Assembly (NCBI GenBank): GCA_002105175.1
Contig: MCGE01000006.1
Span: 992,001 to 1,056,000, forward strand
DNA: 64,000 nt
DNA from: Absidia repens
Taxonomy: Eukaryota; Mucoromycota; Mucoromycetes; Mucorales; Cunninghamellaceae
Direction of reading: 5' to 3'
The notes under the pieces were generated by a model. It was not told where the DNA came from and made no database searches. It was given only the letters and a program-made list of their open reading frames with translations. Shown here in pieces: positions 1 through 10,574 of this stretch (its first letter is position 1; each line of letters opens with the position of its first letter). Both the position numbers and the translations under genes were made by a program.

Positions 1-501
1 TGCGTCTATCTCTTCTAGCAACAAGTATATTATCTACGGCACTGTTGATCCAGGGTCAGCCTGTGACACCTTCATCATCCAATTCCACTTCCACTACCAC
101 TTCACCTTCTTCCTCAGCGTCCTCCACATCATCCCCACCACCTAATAATTGTAAAGTTGTTGCAAAAACTGATCTTGATGGACGTGATTTGCCAAAGGCC
201 GACGCCACTCGCGTTACTGATGTTTATAAAGCAGGTGACTGTATTGATGTCAAATGTCAATTAAAAGGCGAAACCATGTATGACACACCAATCTGGGATT
301 TAGATACAAAAGGGAACTATTTGCCCGATTATTATGTCAAGACAGGTCATGATGGATTCAGTGATGCTTTTCCTCGATGTCCTGACAGTGGCAAATATGA
401 AACTGGCTCTGGAAAGGACATCGTGGCGAAGGCGCAGACCCAGGATGGAATTCAGGTACCGCCTAGACCCATATTTGAACTACTACCACTTTGGCACTAA
501 G

Positions 502-543
<42 letters not shown>

Positions 544-922
544 GGACATAGTATTCTTGGGGAGGCGGAAATGAAACTGGACCTTCCAATGGTATTTGCT
601 GTTCACCCTCTGGTTATGATGATCGAAACGTCACCGGTTATGACTGCTCTGGACTGACCAAATATGCTTTGTATCAAGTCAAACAAATCAACCTTATTCA
701 TTATACCTGTAGTCAGTTCAATGATACACGTGGTACGCAATATCCTTTTGATCAAGCCCAGCCCGGCGATCTGATTTTTTACGGTACCGACGAACAAAAT
801 GTAACTCCCATGTGGCTATTTATGCTGGTAATCAACAGATGGTCGAAGCGAGACAACACGAAGATCCGGTTGGAACGCATCCCGTACGTGATGGCCATGC
901 TCCTTATGTTGTGCGCTTCTAG
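1..922 (+). CDS. Secreted NlpC/P60-family cysteine peptidase-like protein, frame broken
   Basis: The window opens on TG followed by CGT in the open frame, so the A of the start codon lies one base upstream. The first ~20 residues form a signal peptide (MRLSLLATSILSTALL), followed by a Ser/Thr/Pro linker. Exon 1 runs to 455, the intron is 456-551 with a T40 run, and exon 2 begins at 552. Exon 2 shows the family hallmarks: YSWGGG, then GYDCSGL with catalytic Cys near residue 184, then PGDLIFYG. The His segment (HVAIYAG) is read only after a frame change at the CCC run 807-809. One missing base would restore reading to TAG at 920-922. NlpC/P60 enzymes cleave cell-wall peptides, and fungal copies are often thought to come from bacteria. 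Family call is firm; whether the break is real or an assembly error is open. Confidence 0.82.
456..551 (+). other. Intron of the NlpC/P60 gene with a T40 run
   Basis: GT at 456 and AG at 550-551 restore the frame from GIQ to YSWGGG. Positions 503-542 are an uninterrupted run of 40 T, the longest homopolymer I noticed in the window. Confidence 0.75.
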
Positions 923-1559
923 TCTCTTCCTTATTATATAGATTTATATCTCAAATCAACCTTTATTCATATTATATAATAAAACAATACAATTATGATC
1001 TTTGCCTGACATGTGGTATTATCATGATAAAAACCAATCCCTAACTGACCGTAAAACTGCTTCGGCTAAACTGGCTTGAAGTTTGTACCTGCTTGGAGCC
1101 CCATGTTATGCTTATTATTTTTTTTTTTTTTTTTTTTTTTTTTGGGAGGGGTGGGTGGATATTATGGGTTAACTAGTAGAACAGTAGGGGATTTTTGGGT
1201 TTGAAAGAAAGCGAGAGTAGGGTAGGTTCTTGGCCTTTAGAAGTAAGAGAATATGATATGCTATAACTTATTAAAGGTATTCATTGAGGGAATGTAAAGG
1301 TCTGTTTTTATTTTTAAATAAAGATAACGTCAGCTAAGCTAAGAGGGGTAACAATTCTATGGCAAGTGATAGCTATTCTACAGTGGATCAGTGAGCTAAT
1401 TTTAGGTGCATGATCAACTATTGCATAGAGGGAAGTCAAGTGCTGCCAAGTGCCGTCATAAAACAAGAGAGCTCCTGTTGAATGGTGGGAACGGCTGTCA
1501 TTAGAAGAGAAAACCACGAAGCTGATGATGTTCATGATGTTGATTGTTTAAAGTGCAGT

Positions 1560-2160
1560 GAAAAAATAGGAGCAGTAGATGGATTTCAAAAACCGCACAC
1601 GTGAATTTTATTTAGACCCATTTTCAAAATTTTCGCTTTCTCTATTCTTTTTTCTTTTTTTTCTTTCTTTAATTCTTCGCAATTGTGACCTCCATGGGGC
1701 TACTTTGGACTTAGATTAGTGTCAGGACTAGTTTAGAACCGTTTTCAGAACAGGGATTACAAGCTGCATGGGGAAACCCTTTCATTTTGAAATTAGCATT
1801 TAGGAACCTCCATTAGTTGGCTTTTTGAAGCTTCATTAGCTTAGTTTAGTCGTAGTTCATCCATAATCTGTATCTATATCTAAATAAAATATGTTTCTTT
1901 TTATTTGCTTTAATTCAACTATGTACCATTGGTCTTTTTCATTGTTTGTGTAATAGATTGCTTTTGTTCTACCAACACCCCTTGTGATTAGATTTGACAG
2001 TTGTTACGCTTCAATAAAAGGTGTACGGTTATAGTCTTTCTCTAACTTGCACAATATATTAGATTCCTGTTTACAGTCACTCCTTTAGATTATTACTAAC
2101 CGTTCTTCGGTTCCGACAGGAGCCCCTCTCCTTCTACCTCAATAAATCCATTGTAACGCT
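1560..2160 (+). repeat. Dispersed non-coding repeat, copy 1
   Basis: Reads in the sense direction as CACGTG near 1598, a pyrimidine-rich stretch, GATTAGTGTCAGGACTAG near 1715, the signature GGGGAAACCCTTTCATTTTG at about 1769-1788, TTCATTAGCTTAGTTTAGT, then AATAAAATATG near 1885. The same ordered blocks recur at seven other places. No coding potential is visible. Confidence 0.65.
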
Positions 2161-2639
2161 TTTTGATGTGTGCTGCTAGTGCGAGTTGTGCCTGAGGGGG
2201 TATTTTGTAAGGGACTTTTACTGTTTTTACTATGTTTTTCTAGTATCTAGGATTCCCCTGATAACAGTATAAGGAAAAATGGGATTTATTAATTTATATT
2301 TTTGGTGGTAAATATGACCTTTTCTGCGTTGTACTGTACAGTACTATAGACGACTGTTCTTGAGCAGGCTAGGTGTCTGTACAAAAATTGCTTGCTTTTT
2401 CTTTATCTTTTTTTTTTTTTTTTTTTTTTTTGATACATTGTATGTGTTTATTAGAATAGGATTAAGCTTTTATTAGGAAAGTGACCATTGGTCTAGGTAT
2501 GTCTGGCCGACAAAGATGACAAATAGGAAATTCGCGGATACTTTCCCAAAAACAAATAAAACAAGACATAGACAAATGATATAGGAAAATATATCAACTA
2601 AATGACAAAAAAAAAAAAGGGTGACATAGACTAATGGTA

Positions 2640-3035
2640 ATAAAGCAAAATATATTTATTGAAGATGTAGTATGATTTAGGACAAACCCATACTGAGTTA
2701 TACTAATAACGGTTCCCTGAGCACTAACTAAAAATGAAGGGAGAGCTAAGCTGATGGTGACCTCACATCACGAATCCAAAATGAATGGGTTTCCCCATAA
2801 ATATTTCCATTCTATTTTTTTTTTTTATTAAAGTGTCCCTGATACAAGTTCTAACACTAATCCATGGTCATCATAACCTCATTGAGCATATCAATGATAA
2901 AAATCGACAGGGAAGAATCAAGAATGGAATATGTTTTTTGAATGTCCTCTTTTTTTTTGGAAACGCTGCTGTGCACGACAGTTGGACCCCAAGCGCTTAG
3001 ACCATGAAAAATGTGAGATACTGGGTGTATTTGCC

Positions 3036-3060
<25 letters not shown>
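2640..3060 (-). repeat. Dispersed non-coding repeat, copy 2, diverged
   Basis: Minus-strand copy facing copy 1. It carries the AAAATGAATGGGTTTCCCC signature near 2780, TTCTAACACTAATCC near 2850, and the GCACGACAGTTGGACCCCA block near 2973 shared with copies 4 and 6. Shorter and more diverged than the others. Confidence 0.5.
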
Positions 3061-3066
<6 letters not shown>

Positions 3067-3867
3067 GGTACGACAAAGTGGCTTCAAGGATTTCGCTTAT
3101 TTGGGAAGGTCAGCGACAATCCTATACTAGATCCTATATATTTCGATACAAAATGAGCTTTGTTAGAGCGATCCCCCCCCCTCTCCCGAAGAAAACACAG
3201 TCTGGTAATTTCCTTTATCTTGGCAACCAGTCATCCATATATAATACATATTGTTCGAATGTCTGAGTCTACCATCCCGACGAGAAATGATTTTTCCTTG
3301 CTTGATTTTCAATTTGGGGGTGGGCATTGATCGGGTCATGAATTATCCATTGCCTATATATGTGACTGACTTACTTCTATAAAACGGGCGAAGTTTTTTT
3401 TTTCTTTTTTTTTTTTTTCTTTTTTTCTTCACGTCTTTTTCAAGGGGGGAAGCTTACTTCAAATGAGGTACCTACTGATGAGTAACTGCCGAAACCCGTT
3501 ATATACTTACGATCAGTAGACCATTATGGGATACTGGTCAATTTTTGGAAACCTCTTCAAGAGGTTATACTATTATTTACGGAAACAAAAATGAAAATGG
3601 GAGGGAGATGGGCGTTGGGCAAAAAAAAAAAAAAAAAGTATGTGTGTATGGGTGGACAGATTACTTGATATTTTTTTTACATTGAAAGTTGAAAACGAAA
3701 GTACATACAACAATAATAACAATAGTATATAAAAGGACGGTTTTTATTGGAAATAAACTATATATGATTTCGGTGGCAGGGAAATGACTATTTTATTGAG
3801 ACACAACTAAAGGGAGGGAGGAGATCAAACTAAAACAAATGTATATAAAAGGGGGGAAGGCTGTTGA

Positions 3868-4778
3868 TCATAGTTGACTTGATTTTTTACGTTTAATAAA
3901 AAAGGGGATCTTGGCACTATGTTGATTGTTGGAACTGGAGGCGTGCGGTCGTAAAGCAGGCATGGATAGACGATGCATCAATGTTTTTGGTGGGGATGGG
4001 AGCGATGATTTTGCTGTAGAAGAATGCTCAGCAGGCATCGTGACTGGAGAGTACTGCAATGGTTTGGGTGGATATTGAGAAATAGAAGGTGGCGATAAAA
4101 GAAGAGGTGAGAATGAGGATGCTGATGATTTTTTTGTGATCGGGGGAAAGGTGATGGTGGTGTGAATGGCAATGGTTTCTGGTAAAGAATGGATTTGTAT
4201 AACATCGCTATCATTTTCTTGCTGCTGCCGCTGCCGATCTTCTCTGCTGTTGTTGCGTAGATTTTCGTGTGATCGTGATATATTTTTCCATGTCGAATCC
4301 AGTGTTGCCCTGAAAAGCGCAGAGGATTGCCGTAAACGCTCGCCTGCAGAGGATCGGCGTGGATTTCTAGTAGGTGTAGCTGCTGCTGCTGAAGATTTCG
4401 GTGGTATAGACGGTGGTGATGGTGGCGACGGTGCGGAACTGATAGGTATCGGCTGACATGAGGAAGCGGAAGAGGAACCTTGATTCTATTATTATAATAA
4501 AAAAAGGGGGGGTCAACGGGGGTTCATTTTATCAAAAGGGAGGGAGGTCGGACTAAATAATGAATTTGTGTATCCATCCACTCATTTGACAGAAAATGTA
4601 TTACCTGATACTGCTGCTGCTTTTCTTGTTCAAGGTCTTTGTGTAAGCCAGTTCGACGCATGTCAAATTGTTGAATGAGGTCATCAGCAAAAGAATCATT
4701 TATCGTCAAGTCGCAAGGCAATGATAGCCATTCTTTGATATATGGAGACGAGGGAGAGGAAAGGGTAAGAGCAGCCAT
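3868..4778 (-). CDS. Hypothetical Ser/Pro/Gln-rich protein
   Basis: Two exons: 4778-4605 and 4485-3868, joined in phase 0 across a 119-nt GTAATA...TAG intron, giving 263 residues. I do not recognise the family. The N-terminal ~58 residues are the most protein-like: MAALTLSSPSSPYIKEW, then an acidic helix-like stretch with a Gln-rich end. The rest is low complexity: poly-Ala/Ser/Pro, an Arg-rich patch (NPRRSSAGERLRQSS), then TLDSTWKNISRSHENLRNN, and a basic C-terminus ending KRKKSSQL. It lies downstream of the Sds3/Dep1 gene on the same strand with about 420 bases between them. Probably an intrinsically disordered protein; the intron join supports a real gene, but function cannot be inferred. 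Confidence 0.6.
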
Positions 4779-5198
4779 AAATTTATTTAGTAAAGAAACG
4801 AAAGAATATAAGCGAAAGAAAGGAAACTGTGTTTTTTTACATGTTGTTTTTTATTTCACCTTTGTAACGTCCACCTTGTGCAACCAACAAAAATTTTGAC
4901 ATGATCATCAGTAAGTATTCAATTAACGATTCAAAGATTCATTTTATTATTATTTGAGCGAGGGAAAAGAGGAGGAAGGAGGGGGGATTTGTTGTATAAT
5001 AGATAATTAAATCAAGAGGAGATAGGGTAAAGAGGAGAGGGAAGATCATATAAACACATATTGGATGCACAAAGTATATAAAGGGATATGTACGTATGTA
5101 AGATGAAAAAATGGGGCAAAAAAAATGAAGGATGAATACTATAAAAATATAATAACTACTACTAAATACTAAATATTAAAAGCTAAATACTGTGGGTG
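4779..5198. other. Intergenic spacer, AT-rich
   Basis: The spacer holds the 3' end of the Sds3/Dep1 gene and the promoter of the hypothetical gene. It is purine-rich (GAGGGAGGAAGGA-type) and A/T-rich, with no gene or distinctive motif seen. Confidence 0.5.
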
Positions 5199-7533
5199 CT
5201 AATGAGGTCTAGAAGGTCCCAATCCTAGTAAAAGCAAATCGTCCCGAATATCTTGTGATGATAAATCCGGTACCTGTGGTGCCCTTGGAAAACCAATCAC
5301 GTCCTTGATATGTTGCAAATCCAACGTTTCTTCCTGTTTTCGTTGTTTTTGCAATCGTAATGTATGAGCATCCGGTAGCAATTTGCCGGGTTCTATTTCC
5401 AGTAATAATAATAAAAAAGTGATTAATTATCATTTCACCCTTCATATCATAATATCAATCAATTGCTTACTTTGCAATGGATCATTCAATTTGCCTTGTT
5501 CATCTTCTAAACGCCAGCGCTTTCCGTTTGTTGATGCTAATAGTTCTCTTCGTATCGATGATTTCCTTGACTAAATAATAAATCTAATTCAGTACCCACC
5601 CATAACCATGTTCCTCTATAATAAAAACCTGATACTTACGATAAAATGTACATTGGCCTGATATTCAAATCCTTCAAATTGTTTTTCAAAGTTAGCATGT
5701 TGGTATTTCCGCCATGCTTCCGCTGTTCTAATCCGCCGACCCTTCTTTTCTTCAATTTCGGTCATCAGTGTTACTAGTTCGGGATGTGTTCCGTTCGCTA
5801 TCATCATCGCTTCTTCATTCAGTTCCGCCATTTTTTCTTGATACATCCTAAAAAAAAAAAAAAAAAAAAAAAAGTGTCAGTTTCTTTGTCTATTTTCTCT
5901 CTCTCCTTTTTTTTTTTTTTCTTCATCTTTATTTTCGCTCTTACTTGTCACGAAGTCGACCAAATTCCACTTCAATATGAGTTAGAGCTTCCAAAGCATC
6001 TTTGTGTCGTTGTTGATTATCATGGTCTTCTTCGCCTAGTAGAATATAGAAAATAAGAATCAATATTCATATCCACAGTTTTGATAGTTCGCGCCGCATC
6101 ATCCTTTGTTTGTTTTTGTTTTTTAACTTACTAGTAGTGGATGGTCTTTCAGATTCTCCATATAAAGTAGATTGGGTGTTACCATTAGTGTTGCCGACGG
6201 AATCGTCCATATGGGACGGAGTGTTGGTTTGATTTGGTGCCAGTATTGTGCCATTTCCGTTTTCTTGTTCATGATAATCAGTGTCATGTGGTCCCTGGTC
6301 GCTAACACCTGAATCTTGTGGTGGTGGCCCTTCAACATCCTCTTCCTGTGATGATTTGGTGGATGGCGATTTTGATAACGTCGATATGCTGTTTTTCGAA
6401 GTTGCTGTTGCTTTGTTGCTTCCCTTATCGTGATTGCTTGTCAATGACGTCTGATCAGTACTGGTATCCGCGACGCGAGTATCCACTTCATTGTCGCCTT
6501 CGTCGTCGTCTACTTCGTCTTCCTCTTCCTCTTCCTCTTCCTCTTCGTCCTTTTCTTCAATAGTGTCGTCTTCCCCCTTTAGTCCGGTATTCATTGAAGA
6601 TCGACCATATATATCCCGCCCAGTCATGGAAAGTCGTCTTGATTTGATTGCATGCGCAGTGCTGTTGCTATTGGTGGAGTGGTTGTCAAACAGGTTGTCG
6701 TCGTCCGCTTCTTCATTCTGGTCGTCGCCAACGTTTGATTCACCGACAAGACTACTACTGTCATGTTTCCTTTTTGATCCATTTTTTGTTGGTTGCGGCG
6801 GCGGTGGTGGTGGTGATGTTGAAGGGGAAGAGGATGAAGCCGATGCAGTGGATGCTGAGGATGATACTGATTGTTGTTGTTGTTTCTGACTTGATGATAC
6901 TGTGGTGAGTGTCGGTGAATGTTCTAACCTTGGTGCTGGTACGGTGGCTGAAGACGCTGCTAATAACAATAAAGCGTCGTCGCCTTCTTCATTGTCTTCG
7001 TTGTCTTGTAATTCAGGCGACACCGATCTAGAGAGGGGGAAATCATCTGGCACTGATGATAAAGGAGAAGCAGAGTCCTGGTCCATGTTGATATCATCAA
7101 GTTCACCGGTAGAAGGAAGTAGAGGTCCATCAAATAAATCATCAATATCATCATCACCGTCGTCCTCTTGTTCGTTGTTTACATGGGTGGTAGCTGCCGG
7201 TCGGATTTTGTCAGTGTCGTCGTCTCCTTCATGTTGGTCGTAAGTGTCCTCATCCATTATGTTGTCTGTAGGTGTCAGCGGTCCTTGGCCAGCAAATGTT
7301 GTATCATCACCATCATTGTCTTGGTTTTCTTGATCTTCCACTATGGGTTCATCGGCCGAATGGAAAAGTTCACTACCAGTATTGTGTTGTTGACCATCTA
7401 AACCGTCGTCGTCTTCGTCGTCTTCGTCCCCACTGAGTACTGATGGCGAAGAGCCTAATGATAGTTTTGAGCTATGTTGGGCTGGAGTATCATCACCTGT
7501 ATTGTCCATGCCATTATCTGTAGAAGCGCCCAT
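5199..7533 (-). CDS. Sds3/Dep1-family subunit of the Rpd3L-type histone deacetylase complex
   Basis: Five exons (7533-6132, 6035-5945, 5847-5640, 5570-5471, 5392-5199) close in phase to 664 residues. The first ~465 residues are acidic and Ser-rich, with Asp/Glu runs and a poly-Pro block, probably disordered. The Sds3-like core follows: HKDALEALTHIEVEFGRLRD, then YQEKMAELNEEA, NGTHPELVTLM, EIEEKKGRRIRTAEAWRKY, typical of Sds3, Dep1 and animal BRMS1/SUDS3. Family members are coiled-coil scaffold subunits linking Rpd3/HDAC to Sin3 in the nucleus. The long acidic N-terminus resembles Dep1 more than Sds3. Intron 2 ends in a T-run directly at its acceptor and contains an A14 run. Divergent from the eS28 gene. 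Confidence 0.9.
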
Positions 7534-7948
7534 GTTGTTCGTTCAATAAAAAAAAAAACTAATAAACTGTAAAAAATGCGTGTGAGTGAGACTTTATGAG
7601 GTAAATGACTGGTCGAAAGAAAATAACCTACCTTTGATATAATAGAGAAGAAGGATCGTCAAAGAATATATACAAATAGAAGGGATGCGTTGACGAGAAG
7701 AGCGCAAATCCTCACAGCTATTTGAGAAAGAAAAAAATAATAAAAGAGGGAATGGGAAACAAGGAAAAAAAAAAAAAGACAAATCGCCAATTTCATGAGC
7801 AGGCAGTGAAATGCTGACCCGATCCGGGAGCGGGTGTTCAAAAAAAATTGAAGGCTTGAAAGCGGCTGGTGGGTACTATTGGGTGGGGTGAGATCCAATC
7901 TACTTCATCCCTTTTTCTTCTTAACGAAACTCTACAACGGTTTAGATC
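7534..7948. promoter_or_regulatory. Divergent promoter region, Sds3/Dep1 (-) and eS28 (+)
   Basis: 415 bases separate the two start codons, so both promoters must lie here or overlap it. A-runs occur at both sides and a GGGTGGGGTGAG stretch lies near 7879. No TATA box or known ribosomal-protein element is recognisable with confidence. Confidence 0.5.
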
Positions 7949-8383
7949 ATGGTGAGTCTTTTCGATACACAATAAGATAGAATATATATAAAATATTGGA
8001 TGGATGGAAATGATATTGAATCGATGACAACAGAAATAGCAACAATCGATGAACGAATGGGTTGATGGATGAATGGATGGATCGTTGGGACACTGCATCA
8101 TTCAATATTTTGGGTGTGTGTCGCTGCATAAACAACAAAAAATACTGACGATTATTGTTATTTATTATGGATTCGTTAGGACTCCTCAAAGACTCCCGTT
8201 AAGCTCGCTCGTGTCATCAAAGTGCTTGGCCGTACTGGTTCTCGTGGTGGTGTGACTCAAGTACGTGTTGAATTTATGGACGACACCAACCGTAGCATCA
8301 TCCGTAACGTCAAGGGTCCCGTCCGTGAAAACGATATCCTCTGTCTCTTGGAATCTGAACGTGAAGCTCGTCGTCTCCGTTAA
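7949..8383 (+). CDS. rps28: 40S ribosomal protein eS28
   Basis: Exon 1 is the ATG alone (7949-7951), followed by GTGAGT. The intron is 7952-8179 and ends TTCGTTAG. Exon 2 (8180-8383) starts GAC TCC TCA AAG, giving [13 protein letters not shown]... for 68 residues, the usual eS28 length. Diagnostic stretches are [36 protein letters not shown] and the C-terminus [12 protein letters not shown]. eS28 sits on the head of the small subunit near the mRNA exit. A decoy ATG GAT TCG at 8167, inside the intron, opens an unrelated 11-codon frame, so correct splicing decides the product. Short-intron ribosomal genes of this type are common in fungi; a bare-ATG first exon is less usual. Confidence 0.96.
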
Positions 8384-8522
8384 AAAAAGCAAACCAATCA
8401 TTCCCTTTTTATGAACACTTCCCTCACTATATATTATATAAATCGCCAACTCAATTAGCATTAGACCCCCTCACCGCTTTTGTTAATGATGTCATCCTAC
8501 TTTGTCTTTTTATACATTTATA

Positions 8523-8528
8523 AATAAA
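8523..8528 (+). terminator. rps28: AATAAA polyadenylation signal of eS28
   Basis: AATAAA lies 140 bases after the stop, followed by an A-rich stretch. Confidence 0.6.
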
Positions 8529-8894
8529 CTTATTACAAAAAAATAGTCTTTAACTGTGATCATATTGATACCTGTTAGAATATATTAAGATGGATAGGGA
8601 TTGTATAGTTTGGGTGATTTGAATTGCAGGGACAGCGGAATCTCAATTTACGGGCTTTATTGAATTGGGCTGAAGGTGTGCAAGTGTTTATGTTATATAC
8701 GTCTTAAAACAAATTATTTTTCTGCACATTCTATGTCAAGTGTAACTTTTAGTTTATACCGACAGTACTCCATAACAAAGGGCCTTGTCAAAAAAAAAAA
8801 AAAAAAAAAAAAGCTAGCACGAGTGATAAATCACTATTTAGGAGAGCATATTGAAAATTATTGCGGTAATTCTCACATTTACAAATAACTGTTC

Positions 8895-9960
8895 TACTGG
8901 GTGTCAAGACAAGGGAAGCAGGTAGTCGTAGTGGATGAACTAAAGAGCAGCCGTTTAGTAGGACACCCTCAAAACAGTTATAACGGCGACATCGTTCACT
9001 ATCATATGGGTGAAATGATGGTTGATAAAAAAAATATATTTTATTGAAGCAAATAGGTAGATACTAAAGCTAAAGGTGAGAGATCCATGGTATCAAGGAA
9101 TTTGATAGGAGGATGTATTGGAGGAAACATGAGGGGACTACTATGAGATTAGAATAATGACCAGCACTAATCTAAAGGGACTACTATAAAAAAAGGGGGC
9201 TCATGCACTACGCAAGGCATCAGGAAGACGAAAGAGACATCTGGTATTGGGTCACAACAACGATCAACATTAATCGAAAAGATGATGTTTGTAGAAAAGA
9301 AATCTATTATGCACAATACATGAGAACGACTAATGGATCATATTTCATTGAAGCATGTAAAAAGATACATATTTTATTCAATACATATTTAAACTATAAA
9401 CAAACTAAGATTAAACTAAGCTAATGAAGGCTCCGAAAAGCCAACCAGTGGTCATCATCCTAAATCCTGAATCCAAAATGAAAGGGTTTCCTCATGCATA
9501 TTTAATCCCTGTTCTGAAAACCCTTCTAAACTAGTCCTGACACTAGATCCAAGTCCGCGAAACCCCCATAGGAGCCACAATTGTGAAGAATAAAAAACAA
9601 AAACAAAAAAAAGGAAGAAAAAAAAAAGCGGAAGCAAAAAAAAAATTGGTAGGGTAAATAAAAAATTCACGTGGTCGGCATTTGAAATGGTTTTAGTTTT
9701 TGAGGGTTGATACAGCTTTTTGGCACCTACAAAAAGGGTGCCTCTCTTATTTTTTTTTTTAGTTACTAAAATCAACACCATACAGCATAATCAACATGGT
9801 AGTTCTCTTCTAACGATAGCAACGTCTACCATTCAACTTTGGCAGGGGAAGCCCTTTCATTTTGATTCTAAGACCTTGGAGAGTGTCTTGATTAGCTTTG
9901 TTTGTCTTTTTTCTTCAATAAAACTTGTCTTTGCTTTTAAAAAATTGTGTTTGTTTCAAT
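8895..9960 (-). repeat. Dispersed non-coding repeat, copy 3, with inverted right arm
   Basis: On the minus strand, three AATAAA-type modules end near 9043, 9350 and 9375 (seen on + as TTTTATTGAAGC and TTTTATTCAA). The signature AAAATGAAAGGGTTTCC lies near 9477 and CACGTG at 9668-9673. At about 9840-9945 a plus-strand arm repeats the outer sequence in inverted order: GGGGAAGCCCTTTCATTTTG, then GATTAGCTTTGTTTGTC, then TTCAATAAAACTTGTC. The element is therefore fold-back in structure with AATAAA signals pointing outward at both ends. Confidence 0.7.
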
Positions 9961-10574
9961 GATGTGTGTTTAAACTTCACTAGAAGCTATGTCAATACAT
10001 TTTTTTATTATAAAAAAAAAAAAACAATATAAATCAATTGCGTAACTTCTTTATACCTTTCCAATTTTATAATCAGATCACGCAGTTAGACGTTTTATTT
10101 CATGTAAAATATCATAAATACCCTTCACACCTTCATTTAAACCTATTTATTGCTACACTGTGTCATATAAACGCCTCCGTTTCCCATTTTTATTCTAACA
10201 CCCAATTGCCCATGTCTACCAAATCAATATGATACAGCCCACATCAATCAAACAATATGATCACGTACCTCTTTAGAACTATTCTATCACAGTCAATCAT
10301 TTGAGTCCTTATTTATTTGGCTAAAGAAAAAACAATGTTTTATTTTGATATCAGAGACAACAAGACTAACAATATATTTAATGCGTTTCTGTTAATAAGA
10401 ATGGGAAGTGAGCTAGGTGTGAGATAACTTTATACAGGTTATTGAGGATAAAAAAAAACTAGAGGGTAGACGTATATGTGATAGAAGATAGAAAAAAACA
10501 AAAAAAAAAAAAAGGCTACATACAAAGATATATATATATATAACTAAAGGAGGGAGGAGAGAAAGGTAGAGGAT

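Larger units (their letters stand above)
923..3867. other. Intergenic, repeat- and homopolymer-rich
   Basis: I see no supported gene here. Content: long T or A runs near 1120-1143, 2409-2431 and 3037-3062, two facing copies of the dispersed non-coding repeat (listed separately), a 14-bp perfect palindrome GTACTGTACAGTAC near 2333, and AATAAA-containing modules near 1880. Confidence 0.6.
8384..10574. other. Intergenic, mainly dispersed repeat
   Basis: Contains the eS28 3' end, an A22 run near 8790-8812, repeat copy 3 and AT-rich DNA with a TA dinucleotide run near 10530. No gene is supported. The downstream flank belongs to the 3' end of the Rmd5 gene. Confidence 0.55.

Noticed and set aside
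334..657. 107-codon frame with a poly-Phe run
   Set aside because: Produced by reading through the T40 intron run in another frame.
8186..8461. 91-codon minus-strand frame
   Set aside because: Antisense to the eS28 exon 2.
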